DNA from: CAZKMQ01 sp964554065
GTDB taxonomy: Bacteria > Patescibacteriota > Patescibacteriia > Magasanikbacterales > JBBTQS01
Reading direction: 5' to 3'
Assembly (NCBI GenBank): GCA_964554065.1
Contig: CAZKMQ010000024.1
Coordinates: 1 to 11,137 of the forward strand
Length of the DNA: 11,137 bases
Both the position numbers and the translations under genes were made by a program. The notes under the pieces were generated by a model, which did no database searches, was not told where the DNA came from, and saw only the letters and a program-made list of their open reading frames with translations. Each line of letters starts with the position of its first letter. Positions within the stretch are counted from its first letter, which is position 1. This document shows, in pieces, positions 1 through 7,906 of the stretch.

Positions 1-6
1 AAGTCA

Positions 7-1755
7 TTATTTCTTATCATTCACCATGCCCTCCACATGAGTAACAAACGCTTTTTTACTCATTAATTTCTGTTCATCCTCCCCACGCACGCGCACTTGC
101 CAATCACTTCCGCCCACTTCATTGTCACCAACCACAATCATAAAAGGCACTTTCATTCGTGCACTATTGCGAATTTTCTTCCCAACAGTCTCGTCAGATA
201 CATCTGCTTCTGCGCGCAAACCACTTGCACCAAGTTCATCAGCCATCTGCTGAGCGTATTTCTTGTGCGCATCACCTACTGAAGCAAAGACCACTTGCAC
301 CGGAGACATCCACACTGGAAATGCTCCAGCAAAATGCTCAATTACAACAGATAGGAACCGCTCAATTGAGCCCATGATTGCAGCATGAATCATTGCAACA
401 CGCTCGTGCTCACCTTTTTCATCAATACAATAAAGATCAAAACTCTCTGGCATGTTCAGATCAAGTTGTATGGTTGCCACCTGCCATTCACGACCAATTG
501 AATCTTTTGCCATAAAATCAATCTTCGGACCATAAAATGCTGCCTCACCAATCTCCTCTACAGCTTCAACGCCACGCTCTTTAATTACTGCGCGCAATGT
601 ATCTTCAGATTTTTTCCACACTGAATCATCACCCAAATACTTGTCTGGCTCATCAGGATCACTAAGACTAAGGCGCACATCAAGTTCAGTAAACCCAACA
701 GCACTATAGAATATATTAATTATATCCCAAATCTTTAGCACCTCTTCCTTAATCTGATCATGACGACAAAATACATGTGCGTCATCTTGAGTAAACGAAC
801 GAACACGAGATAGTCCATGCAGCTCACCGGTTTGCTCATCACGATAACATGTTGTTGTGTTACTATATCGCTGCGGCATGTCTTTATAACTAAATTGCTT
901 TCTTGCAAAAATCTGAGTGTGGTGCGGACAGTTCATCGGTTTCATTGCGAACTCGTGACCTTCACGCGTAACTATGCGAAATAACTCTTCACTGAATTTA
1001 TCCCAATGGCCAGACTTCTCGTACAAATCTTTCTTAGTAATATGAGGAATCTCAACTTGATCATAACCACGCTCACTGCGCAGTGACCAAACAAAATTAT
1101 CAAGTGTATTGCGAAGTAGTGTGCCACGCGGTGTCCACAAAGGCAAACCAGGACCTACAAGTTCAGAAAATGTAAACAGATCGAGTTCTTGACCAAGCTT
1201 GCGATGATCGCGCTTCTTTGCTTCTTCAAGCATGGTAAGGTGCGCCTCAAGCTCCTGTTCTTTTTCAAAAGCAACACCGTAAATGCGCGTCAACATAGTA
1301 TTCTTTTCATCACCACGCCAATATGCACCCGCGACTTTTGTTAGCTTAAATGCTTTGGAGTTAATTTCTTTAGCTGAATCGCAATGTCCACCGCGACACA
1401 AATCCCAATATTTCCCAGATTTATAAAAGCTAACCTTCGAACCATCAACAGTGAACTCATCTATAAGTTCATGCTTATATGGATTATCTGGATACTCTTT
1501 CTTAGCTTCTTCAGCATTAAGCTCATGACGCTCAAACCCATCCCAGGTTGGAAGAATTTTACGCATGCGCTTTTCAATCCTTGGCAGGTCAGATTCGCTA
1601 ATCGGTGTACTAAATTCAAAATCAAAATAAAAACCATCAGCAATTGCTGGGCCTATGGTCCGCTTTGTGTCTGGCCAAAGCTCCATTACTGCTGCTGCTA
1701 ACAGGTGCGCCAGTGAATGACGCAGGTCAGACAATTTCTCGTTAGATTCACTCAT
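7..1755 (-). CDS. thrS: Threonyl-tRNA synthetase lacking the TGS domain
   Basis: Cytoplasmic class II synthetase that charges tRNA-Thr with threonine. The 582 residues align with E. coli ThrRS from its second domain onward. The editing (N2) domain spans about 10-185 with metal-like residues H13 and H17 (HSLAH) and C120 and H124 (CRGGH). The catalytic core spans about 190-480, with predicted zinc ligands C276 (MNCPHH), H327 (FTQDDAH) and H457 (MIHAAI), and a class II motif 2 region YRDEQTGELHG near 304-314. The anticodon-binding domain is about 485-582. The usual N-terminal TGS domain of about 60 residues is absent. A longer start is unlikely, because the upstream sequence is a palindrome and the neighbouring gene ends 72 bases away. 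The ATG at 1755 has no visible Shine-Dalgarno. It is the last gene of the minus-strand cluster and has its own candidate promoter. The identification is very secure. Confidence 0.98.
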   Translation of the reverse strand: MSESNEKLSDLRHSLAHLLAAAVMELWPDTKRTIGPAIADGFYFDFEFSTPISESDLPRIEKRMRKILPTWDGFERHELNAEEAKKEYPDNPYKHELIDEFTVDGSKVSFYKSGKYWDLCRGGHCDSAKEINSKAFKLTKVAGAYWRGDEKNTMLTRIYGVAFEKEQELEAHLTMLEEAKKRDHRKLGQELDLFTFSELVGPGLPLWTPRGTLLRNTLDNFVWSLRSERGYDQVEIPHITKKDLYEKSGHWDKFSEELFRIVTREGHEFAMKPMNCPHHTQIFARKQFSYKDMPQRYSNTTTCYRDEQTGELHGLSRVRSFTQDDAHVFCRHDQIKEEVLKIWDIINIFYSAVGFTELDVRLSLSDPDEPDKYLGDDSVWKKSEDTLRAVIKERGVEAVEEIGEAAFYGPKIDFMAKDSIGREWQVATIQLDLNMPESFDLYCIDEKGEHERVAMIHAAIMGSIERFLSVVIEHFAGAFPVWMSPVQVVFASVGDAHKKYAQQMADELGASGLRAEADVSDETVGKKIRNSARMKVPFMIVVGDNEVGGSDWQVRVRGEDEQKLMSKKAFVTHVEGMVNDKK

Positions 1756-1770
1756 ACAAAAAGTAAATTA

Positions 1771-1802
1771 AAACAATGTACAGTTTCCACTGTACATTGT
1801 TT
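1771..1802 (-). repeat. Perfect 14-bp inverted repeat upstream of thrS
   Basis: The arms AAACAATGTACAGT (1771-1784) and ACTGTACATTGTTT (1789-1802) are exact reverse complements around a 4-base centre. As minus-strand RNA the loop reads GGAA, a GNRA tetraloop, which suggests that this is the functional RNA strand. The hairpin is followed by a U-rich stretch (TTTTAATTTACTTTTTG) running to the thrS ATG. It could be a terminator for the upstream gene, an operator overlapping the thrS promoter, or a processing hairpin. The stem is AU-rich (4 GC pairs of 14), which is weak for a classical terminator. Confidence 0.8.
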
Positions 1803-1817
1803 CCAAAACTCGGTCAA
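1789..1817 (-). promoter_or_regulatory. Candidate thrS promoter overlapping the palindrome
   Basis: On the minus strand TTGACC (1817-1812, five of six matches to the -35 consensus) is followed after 17 bases by TACAGT (1794-1789, four of six matches to TATAAT). Transcription would start near 1782, inside the palindrome and about 27 bases before the thrS ATG. Such a transcript would lack one arm of the hairpin, whereas read-through from upstream would contain both. The elements are seen in the sequence; promoter activity is inferred. Confidence 0.45.
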
Positions 1818-1827
1818 ACTTAATAAT

Positions 1828-3129
1828 TTATTCTTCTGTATTCACCTCTATTGCTCGCACCGTCACGTCAACCGCACCACCAACGCGTGGCACACGCTTA
1901 ACCCAATATGGGAAAAACTCAATTGCAGCATCAACATCGCTTAATCCTTGAATATCATTGAGTAGTGCGTCAATATCTTCTTTAGTTTTACCAAGAAAAT
2001 TCCCGGTAGATACATAGTCAGCTTCTGGCACTATAACTTTCTCCAATTCAGCAAACAAGGACAGCTGTGCAGTACCTGCATCAAGATCATAACTTTCAAC
2101 ACGCACACTAAGACCGTCTTCAGGATACTCAATCGTCAAATATTCTGGAAGAGGCTCTGTGCTAATACGACTACGAGACAACTCGTGTAACTCTTTAGTT
2201 TGATAACGAACTACAATAGCCTTTGCTGTTGCTACTAGTGTAAACCGATCAACCGTATCACCAATTGCTGAATCTGAACTGATCGACAACCCATCAAGCG
2301 TCACATTCAAGCCATCAAACCGACGATCCTCTTCAGGCGACTCATCAAGAATGGTTTGGTATGCATGCGCAATCATAGCCTCACGAATCGCTGCTTCACC
2401 TCGCTGCATGTCATCAGAAGTAATTACACCTATTTCTACAAAGCCACCACTAAAATCTACAGTACTTTCACCATAAATTTTCTTTTGTAAAGGCTCCCAT
2501 AATCCAGGAATAATAAAGTGCCCTGCCATTACTTCATAATCAGAACCTTCTTCGTCTGCATATACTTCAACATCATTTAACTCACCTCCCGCAGGAACAA
2601 CTACACTCTCACTTAAACGGAACAGCACACCATCTTCATTAAGAAATCGCGTAGTTTTTACAAGAGGCTGATCATTGGAATGTTCATTAACTATACGTAT
2701 ACGTCCGCGAACCAGGTTAGCAGCTTTTTGCCGAGTTTCTGTAATATATTCTTGATCAAAAGAAACATCGCGCAACTCCACAGCACCAAGAACAGTATTT
2801 TCATCGAATCGCTCACTGGCTACGCGCACAACATCAGAGTAACGAAATACTTCTGGCACATAAGTTACATTTATGCTTGCTCGACGCACCGATGTAAAGA
2901 ATATTGCAGCAAACAACAATATGGTAACAATAAAAAATCCAAGTGCAATATTGCGGTACAGGCTCAGGTGCGCATGACCACGATGACTACCGCCACCATA
3001 CACATAATCATCTGAAACTGTTTGCAATACAAGCGTCTTGCGTGGCGCAGCTTTTTTACGTGCTGTTTTCTTGCGCGCTGGCGCTTTACGCTTCGCTGGT
3101 TTTTTTGTTGTTGTCTTTTTGATAGCCAT
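1828..3129 (-). CDS. Membrane-anchored protein with Lys/Arg-rich N-terminal tail, possibly baseplate-J-like
   Basis: Unassigned protein of 433 residues. Residues 1-31 contain 15 Lys or Arg and no acidic residue, a histone-H1-like tail likely to lie in the cytoplasm. One hydrophobic span follows (about 60-80), then a large predicted extracytoplasmic part rich in beta-type sequence. The segment around 152-222 (QPLVKTTRF, LFRLSES, VPAGGE, IPGLWEPLQKKIYGES) resembles proteins I recall from Patescibacteria that are sometimes annotated as baseplate J/gp47-like; this recollection needs a profile search. The C-terminal segment 380-425, with FPYWVKRVPR, looks like a second conserved module. The start is supported by AGGAG three bases before the ATG. 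It lies 18 bases downstream of pilB, so co-transcription and a role with the pilus or envelope are plausible but inferred. Confidence 0.85.
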   Translation of the reverse strand: MAIKKTTTKKPAKRKAPARKKTARKKAAPRKTLVLQTVSDDYVYGGGSHRGHAHLSLYRNIALGFFIVTILLFAAIFFTSVRRASINVTYVPEVFRYSDVVRVASERFDENTVLGAVELRDVSFDQEYITETRQKAANLVRGRIRIVNEHSNDQPLVKTTRFLNEDGVLFRLSESVVVPAGGELNDVEVYADEEGSDYEVMAGHFIIPGLWEPLQKKIYGESTVDFSGGFVEIGVITSDDMQRGEAAIREAMIAHAYQTILDESPEEDRRFDGLNVTLDGLSISSDSAIGDTVDRFTLVATAKAIVVRYQTKELHELSRSRISTEPLPEYLTIEYPEDGLSVRVESYDLDAGTAQLSLFAELEKVIVPEADYVSTGNFLGKTKEDIDALLNDIQGLSDVDAAIEFFPYWVKRVPRVGGAVDVTVRAIEVNTEE

Positions 3130-3132
3130 ACT

Positions 3133-3137
3133 CTCCT
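3133..3137 (-). promoter_or_regulatory. Shine-Dalgarno AGGAG, short spacing
   Basis: AGGAG lies three bases before the ATG at 3129 and fixes the start of the basic-tailed membrane protein. The spacing is shorter than the usual five to nine bases. Confidence 0.6.
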
Positions 3138-3147
3138 AAAAAATAAT

Positions 3148-4842
3148 TTATGCTGAAACGCGAAATACTTCTTCCACGCTAGTGAGTCCCTCAGATGCTC
3201 GTATGATACCATTAGTAACCAGTGGCACCATACCTTCCTCTAACGCTATCTTCATAATCTGATGCTCAGCAATATCAGCTCCGGACATTGCATCCTTAAT
3301 CGTATTGGTCATTGCCATTACTTCAAAAATTCCCAAACGCCCCTTATAACCAAGACTATCACACTTTTCACAACCTCCCGGACCGTACCACTTTACTCCA
3401 GCCAAATCAATTGTTACTTCAGCTGCAGGAGAAATTTGCGCAACATGTTCTTCAACTTTTTTCAATACATCAGGCTCAAGTGTAATTTCTTTTTTACAAT
3501 CTTCACAAAGCGTACGCACCAATCTTTGCCCCATCACAACATTTAACGCTGGAGAAAGAAGGAAGGGCTTTACTCCCATAGAAATAAATCTTGGAATTGA
3601 GCCTGGCGCGCTATTCGTATGGATCGTAGACAAAAGCAAGTGACCAGTAAGCGCAGCCTGAATCGCAATCTCTGCGGTTTCAAGATCACGTATCTCACCA
3701 ACCATAACCACATCAGGATCTTGTCGCAAAATAGATTTCAATCCTTTAGCAAACGAATAATCCTTGCTCGGATCCATTTGCGATTGAACGATACCTTCAA
3801 GCTTATACTCGATTGGATCTTCCAAGGTAATAATCTTAACATCCGGTCCATTCAAGTGCGTTAATATGGTATACAAAGTTGTGGTTTTACCAGAACCAGT
3901 TGGGCCTGTTGTAATAATCATGCCATTTGGCCTTGACACCACCTCTTTCAAATCCTTCAATGCCTTACCAGTCAAACCTAATTGTTCAATCTTCATTCCT
4001 TCAGCAAGTGGACGCAACAATCGCATTACAACCGACTCACCAAACGCACTTGGAATCGTAGACACACGCACATCAACATCCTGACCATCAAGCAAAATAG
4101 TGAATCGCCCATCTTGCGGCGCAGTGTCAATATTAATCTTCAGTCCAGAAATCAACTTCACACGAGATATAATGCGTTTCCACATTTCTTTTTCTACTTT
4201 AGCAGCTTCTTGCAAAACACCATCAATACGCAATCGCACACCAATACCTTCTTTACCAGCCTCAATGTGCACATCTGATGATTTCATGTTCACCGCAGTT
4301 GCAAGGACAAGCGCAACGAAATCAGTAATGTTAACCTCGGTGATCTTTTTCTGCAATGCCTCAAATGAAGTAACCTCAGCCTTGAATTTCTCTAGAACCT
4401 CAGGAGTAATACTAACATCACGAGTAACTTGTTCAATTTTTGGAATGGTCTTGTATAAAACAATCGCCTTATCAAAAGAAGCTTTACTCATTACGTATTT
4501 CACTCCCTTTATATGATAACGCTCTTCCACTTGATACATAGCATCTTCAACCTCTTTGCTTGTTGGATCTAAAGCTGCAATACGATAAGAGTCTGCATCA
4601 CGGAAAAAGCACACCGCCCCAACCTTCTTTGCCTCTTCTTCAGGAATCATACTGAGCGCATCAGGAACAATAGGAAAACGACGCAAATCAATATACTCCA
4701 AACCTAAAGTCGCCGCTTTGCCAGCCGCGATTTTCTCTCCGGTATCACCGGCAATCTTTTTCATTTTATCATCAAACTTCTCAGCGGTTTTTTCATCTTG
4801 TATATGCAAAACCGGACGGCCTGATTGTGCTTGATCTTCCAT
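3148..4842 (-). CDS. pilB: Type IV pilus assembly / type II secretion ATPase (PilB/GspE family)
   Basis: Cytoplasmic hexameric ATPase that powers pilin polymerisation or secretion from the inner face of the membrane. The 564 residues include a GSPII_E N-terminal type domain (about 40-140, with ALSMIPEEEAKKVGAV) and the secretion ATPase core. Visible motifs are Walker A GPTGSGKT (313-320), an Asp box TLEDPIEY (339-346), Walker B with DPDVVMVGE (375-383), a His box with H401 and H408 (TGHLLLSTIHT), and a CxxC...CxxC zinc site (C446, C449, C491, C494). The CxxC pair and the N-terminal domain favour PilB/GspE over the retraction ATPase PilT. No pilC, pilT or pilin gene is in the window. The start has no clear Shine-Dalgarno; the preceding gene ends 18 bases upstream, which suggests one transcript. 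Confidence 0.95.
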   Translation of the reverse strand: MEDQAQSGRPVLHIQDEKTAEKFDDKMKKIAGDTGEKIAAGKAATLGLEYIDLRRFPIVPDALSMIPEEEAKKVGAVCFFRDADSYRIAALDPTSKEVEDAMYQVEERYHIKGVKYVMSKASFDKAIVLYKTIPKIEQVTRDVSITPEVLEKFKAEVTSFEALQKKITEVNITDFVALVLATAVNMKSSDVHIEAGKEGIGVRLRIDGVLQEAAKVEKEMWKRIISRVKLISGLKINIDTAPQDGRFTILLDGQDVDVRVSTIPSAFGESVVMRLLRPLAEGMKIEQLGLTGKALKDLKEVVSRPNGMIITTGPTGSGKTTTLYTILTHLNGPDVKIITLEDPIEYKLEGIVQSQMDPSKDYSFAKGLKSILRQDPDVVMVGEIRDLETAEIAIQAALTGHLLLSTIHTNSAPGSIPRFISMGVKPFLLSPALNVVMGQRLVRTLCEDCKKEITLEPDVLKKVEEHVAQISPAAEVTIDLAGVKWYGPGGCEKCDSLGYKGRLGIFEVMAMTNTIKDAMSGADIAEHQIMKIALEEGMVPLVTNGIIRASEGLTSVEEVFRVSA

Positions 4843-4860
4843 AGTGAACAGAATTAATTT

Positions 4861-5844
4861 TTATTTTAATAGGGAAAAACTCGCCACACGTGACAAGAAC
4901 CCTTTTACGTTTCGTTTTGTTTTTAATTGCATGTACAAAATTGTCCATGCACTTACCGCAAATGTTGAATACAAACTGTCTACAAAAACAACAAACAAAA
5001 TTCCACCGCCAAGTGCAATAACACCACCAATTGGTACAAGAATTGACGCACCAAGTGAAATAGCAGCTATGTAGAACATGAAAAATGGCAAGTAAAACAC
5101 AGCAAACCCAACTAAGCTTACCACTACAGTAACTGCTTGCACAACTACTAACACTAGGGCCATCTCAATAGAAACCAATACATTGCTACGGAATAATTTC
5201 CACGCATCCATGATCGCATTCCCCACATGTTCATTGTGCAATACTACATACATTGATGCATAGTTTGCCAAAAATGAAATCACTACAGCAAGTGTAAGAC
5301 CTGCGATGAAAACCAAAATAAATAAAGTAGATAAAAGTGCTGTATTCCCTCCAGTAATAATTTGTGTAAGTGGCAATGCAATTATCCAAAGCAATAAAAC
5401 TAGGAGAGCTTTCTTCCCCACATTAATCCAGAACAACGGCCAGAAATGAATAACACCATGATGCCATGACTCTCTAAGTGACTCACTCTTTCCTTTGTAC
5501 TTATGTGCAGCATGAATCAGAGCTCCACTTGATGCAACTGCGGCAACAAGAACAAGAACGGCGATACCTAGCAAGATAAGAATAAACATGCCTTGTCCAG
5601 CAAGCCCAAGCAACTGCGAACCAAAAACTGTTGGAACTACAATCGCGGTCACTGGTGACGCTGGCAATGCTGAAGACACAGCATTTCCAGTTACCAAGTC
5701 AACAATACTTGCAGTTATTTCTAGAACACCTGTATGACCAAGCAAAATAGCAAACAGTCCGAACACCCACAAAATGGGATGATGCCATGTGAACTTCCAC
5801 GCCTGCTTCAATACTTTTAAATATAATGGTTTTGTTGTTGCCAT
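4861..5844 (-). CDS. Multi-pass membrane protein of unknown function
   Basis: Hydrophobic protein of 327 residues that I cannot assign to a named family. It has about six or seven predicted membrane spans (roughly 23-37, 86-115, 138-160, 170-197, 222-250, 251-272 and 276-302). The N-terminus (LYLKVLKQAWKFTWHHPILWVFG) and the internal AIMDAWKLFRSN are amphipathic 'W-K' segments of the kind seen in glycerophosphodiester-phosphodiesterase membrane-domain-like or DUF975-like proteins, but the likeness is loose. No catalytic motif is visible. The ATG at 5844 is preceded by AGAGGG with three intervening bases. It is the first gene of the cluster leading to pilB. A role as an envelope or pilus-associated factor would be inference from position only. 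Confidence 0.85.
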   Translation of the reverse strand: MATTKPLYLKVLKQAWKFTWHHPILWVFGLFAILLGHTGVLEITASIVDLVTGNAVSSALPASPVTAIVVPTVFGSQLLGLAGQGMFILILLGIAVLVLVAAVASSGALIHAAHKYKGKSESLRESWHHGVIHFWPLFWINVGKKALLVLLLWIIALPLTQIITGGNTALLSTLFILVFIAGLTLAVVISFLANYASMYVVLHNEHVGNAIMDAWKLFRSNVLVSIEMALVLVVVQAVTVVVSLVGFAVFYLPFFMFYIAAISLGASILVPIGGVIALGGGILFVVFVDSLYSTFAVSAWTILYMQLKTKRNVKGFLSRVASFSLLK

Positions 5845-5847
5845 ATG

Positions 5848-5853
5848 CCCTCT
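5848..5853 (-). promoter_or_regulatory. Shine-Dalgarno AGAGGG, short spacing
   Basis: AGAGGG lies three bases before the ATG at 5844 and supports that start for the multi-pass membrane protein. Confidence 0.5.
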
Positions 5854-5875
5854 TTATAGGAAATAATTCGACTCA

Positions 5876-5884
5876 AGTATACCA
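5876..5884 (-). promoter_or_regulatory. Candidate extended -10 promoter of the membrane protein-pilB cluster
   Basis: On the minus strand TGGTATACT forms an extended -10 element (TGn plus TATACT, five of six matches) about 32 bases before the ATG at 5844. No good -35 box is seen at 16-18 bases upstream, which is tolerated for extended -10 promoters. Start of transcription would be near 5869. Activity is inferred. Confidence 0.5.
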
Positions 5885-5901
5885 CAAAAGCTTTTTGAAT
5901 T

Positions 5902-5930
5902 AAAAAAGGCCCAAAGTTGCGTGACGCAAC
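5902..5930 (-). terminator. Possible second terminator downstream of ftsH
   Basis: On the minus strand GTTGCG-TCA-CGCAAC (5930-5916) forms a tight 6-bp stem, followed by TTTGGGCC and a run of T (5907-5901). The T-run starts eight bases after the stem, farther than in a standard intrinsic terminator. It could act as a backup terminator insulating the next transcription unit. Confidence 0.4.
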
Positions 5931-5988
5931 CCCAGAAAAAACAGACGCTATTTTCTAATACGTAGAATCACACTCTTCAATATCAAAT

Positions 5989-6010
5989 CACCCTGGCGCT
6001 AACCAGGGTG
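5989..6010 (-). terminator. Hairpin terminator after ftsH
   Basis: CACCCTGG (5989-5996) and CCAGGGTG (6003-6010) are exact reverse complements with a 6-base loop, 12 bases beyond the ftsH stop. On the minus strand the stem is followed by ATTTGATATT, a weak U-tract. Position and GC-rich stem suggest termination or 3'-end protection of the rpsA-ftsH transcript. Confidence 0.6.
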
Positions 6011-6022
6011 CTTCTTACTTAT

Positions 6023-7903
6023 TTATTCCTTAGATTCGTTTGGGTCAATTTTATCAACCTCACCTTTCATAATCCGCTCGAACTCTTCTTGCTCAACACT
6101 CTCGGTTTCAAGTAATTGTGCTACCAAAGCTTCCATCTTGTCACTCCTTTCAGCGAGAATACGCTCGGCCTGCTTGCGACCATGCTCGATGATAGCAGTA
6201 ACTTCACGGTCAATTTCCTCAGCAATCTTCTCTGAGTAATCGCGCTGCTCATGAATAGACTTTCCGAGGAAAACCATCTCACCTTGCTCACCATAAGTTC
6301 GCTGACCAAGCGCGTCACTCATTCCATAACTCATTACGATAGAACGTGCAATATTAGTTGCGCTACGCAAATCACTTGATGGACCGGTTGAAATGTTATC
6401 TTCACCAAAAATCATTTTCTCAGCAACATAACCACCCATAGCCACAGCAACGTCATCGTAGAATTCGGCTTTAGTATGAAAGTGCTTATCTTCAGTTGGC
6501 ATCTTCAAAGTGTAACCACCAGCATGACCACGAGAAATTATAGATACCTTTCGCACAGGATCAGCGTGCGGTGAGAAAAATCCCACAACCGCATGTCCAG
6601 CTTCATGATACGCAGTTATCTTACGTTCTTTTTCTGAAAGCACATGACTCTTACGCTCAGGACCTAACAATACCTTTTCAATGCTTTCCAAAACTTCTGT
6701 AGAAGTAACCTTCTTCTTATTGCGACGCACAGTTAAAATCGCAGCCTCATTCATTAAGTTAGCTAAGTCTGCTCCTGTAAACCCAGGTGTTCGTTCAGCT
6801 ACTTTGCGCAAATCAACTTCTGCATCAAGTGGCTTATTCTTAGCATGGATACCAAGGATTGCCTCGCGATCATTAATATCTGGAGGCGCTACAGTCACGC
6901 GGCGATCAAATCGACCAGGACGCAAAAGCGCCGGGTCAAGAACATCAGGACGGTTGGTTGCAGCAATAACAATTACTCCTAAGTTCGCATCAAAACCATC
7001 CATCTCTACCAATATCTGGTTCAAGGTTTGCTCTCGCTCATCATGACTTCCTCCAAGACCAGCACCACGACGACGGCCAACAGCATCAATCTCATCAACA
7101 AACACAATTGCAGGTGCAGCCTTTTTCGCTTTGCGGAAAAGATCACGAACACGTGACGCACCAACACCAACGAACATTTCTACAAACTCAGAACCGGACA
7201 TGTGGAAAAATGGAACATTAGCCTCACCAGCAACAGCCTTAGAAAGCAAGGTCTTTCCTGTTCCTGGCTTACCCATCATTAGCACACCTTTAGGAATCTT
7301 TGCACCCATGTCTGTAAAGCGCTTCGGATTCTTTAGAAAATCCACAATCTCCTCTAACTCTTCCTTTGCTTCTTTCATTCCAGCAACTTCTGCAAACGTA
7401 GTCTTACTCTTACTATCAGACTGCTGCTCTTTAGCAGTAGACTGACCGAACGTCATTGCCTTGTTGTTTGCTCCAGACACTTGGCGCGCCATAAATGCAA
7501 TCAACACAATAAATAACAGAAGTGGCAACATGAAAGGCAAAATAGTACGCAACCAATAGCGTGAACCGGTTTCGCTCTTAACTTCAGTACTGAATTGTAA
7601 CAGCTGCTCACCTGTAATGTCATAATTTGCAAGTAAGTCAGACAACTTCTCACCAGGCTCTTTGAACAACTGTTGCTCCTTTGGTGTTTGATCATCATCA
7701 GGATTATCATCACGACGCATTACCTTAAGACTACTCCCCTCAATCGTGATTTTCTCAACTTGATCATCTTTAATTTGTTGCACCAATGTCTCAATCCCAA
7801 TCTCCTCAGGTTTTTCTTTACCAAAAGAAGAGAACTGAAATAACCCCATCAGCACGAGCAGAACACCAACAATGATAAATGTGTTTTTGAATAAGTTCTT
7901 CAT
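6023..7903 (-). CDS. ftsH: ATP-dependent zinc metalloprotease FtsH
   Basis: Membrane-bound hexameric AAA+ protease that extracts and degrades membrane and some cytosolic proteins. The 626 residues are full length. Two membrane spans (about 8-25 and 121-139) flank an extracytoplasmic domain of about 95 residues. The AAA module has Walker A GKPGTGKT (211-218), Walker B IVFVDEID (266-273), a pore-loop MFVG (243-246) and the second region of homology with arginine fingers R328 and R331. The protease domain has HEAGH (H433, E434, H437) and the third zinc ligand D511 (TGPSSDL). The second Walker A residue is Lys where Pro is usual, which the GxxGxGKT pattern allows. The ATG lies three bases after the rpsA stop and has no Shine-Dalgarno, suggesting translational coupling. 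Identification is secure. Confidence 0.98.
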   Translation of the reverse strand: MKNLFKNTFIIVGVLLVLMGLFQFSSFGKEKPEEIGIETLVQQIKDDQVEKITIEGSSLKVMRRDDNPDDDQTPKEQQLFKEPGEKLSDLLANYDITGEQLLQFSTEVKSETGSRYWLRTILPFMLPLLLFIVLIAFMARQVSGANNKAMTFGQSTAKEQQSDSKSKTTFAEVAGMKEAKEELEEIVDFLKNPKRFTDMGAKIPKGVLMMGKPGTGKTLLSKAVAGEANVPFFHMSGSEFVEMFVGVGASRVRDLFRKAKKAAPAIVFVDEIDAVGRRRGAGLGGSHDEREQTLNQILVEMDGFDANLGVIVIAATNRPDVLDPALLRPGRFDRRVTVAPPDINDREAILGIHAKNKPLDAEVDLRKVAERTPGFTGADLANLMNEAAILTVRRNKKKVTSTEVLESIEKVLLGPERKSHVLSEKERKITAYHEAGHAVVGFFSPHADPVRKVSIISRGHAGGYTLKMPTEDKHFHTKAEFYDDVAVAMGGYVAEKMIFGEDNISTGPSSDLRSATNIARSIVMSYGMSDALGQRTYGEQGEMVFLGKSIHEQRDYSEKIAEEIDREVTAIIEHGRKQAERILAERSDKMEALVAQLLETESVEQEEFERIMKGEVDKIDPNESKE

Positions 7904-7906
7904 ATA

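Noticed and set aside
1756..1827. T-box riboswitch in front of thrS
   Set aside because: The gap is only 72 bases, with no T-box sequence or specifier stem-loop.
4100..4516. Open frame of 138 codons on the plus strand inside pilB
   Set aside because: It is antisense to a strongly conserved ATPase gene, has no ribosome binding site and encodes low-complexity sequence; it is a shadow frame.
5886..5895. Palindrome AAAAGCTTTT
   Set aside because: It is short and AT-rich, has no loop of useful size, and is expected by chance.
6681..7445. Two plus-strand open frames of 104-121 codons opposite ftsH
   Set aside because: They lie antisense to the conserved AAA domain and have no translation signals; they are a by-product of ftsH codon use.
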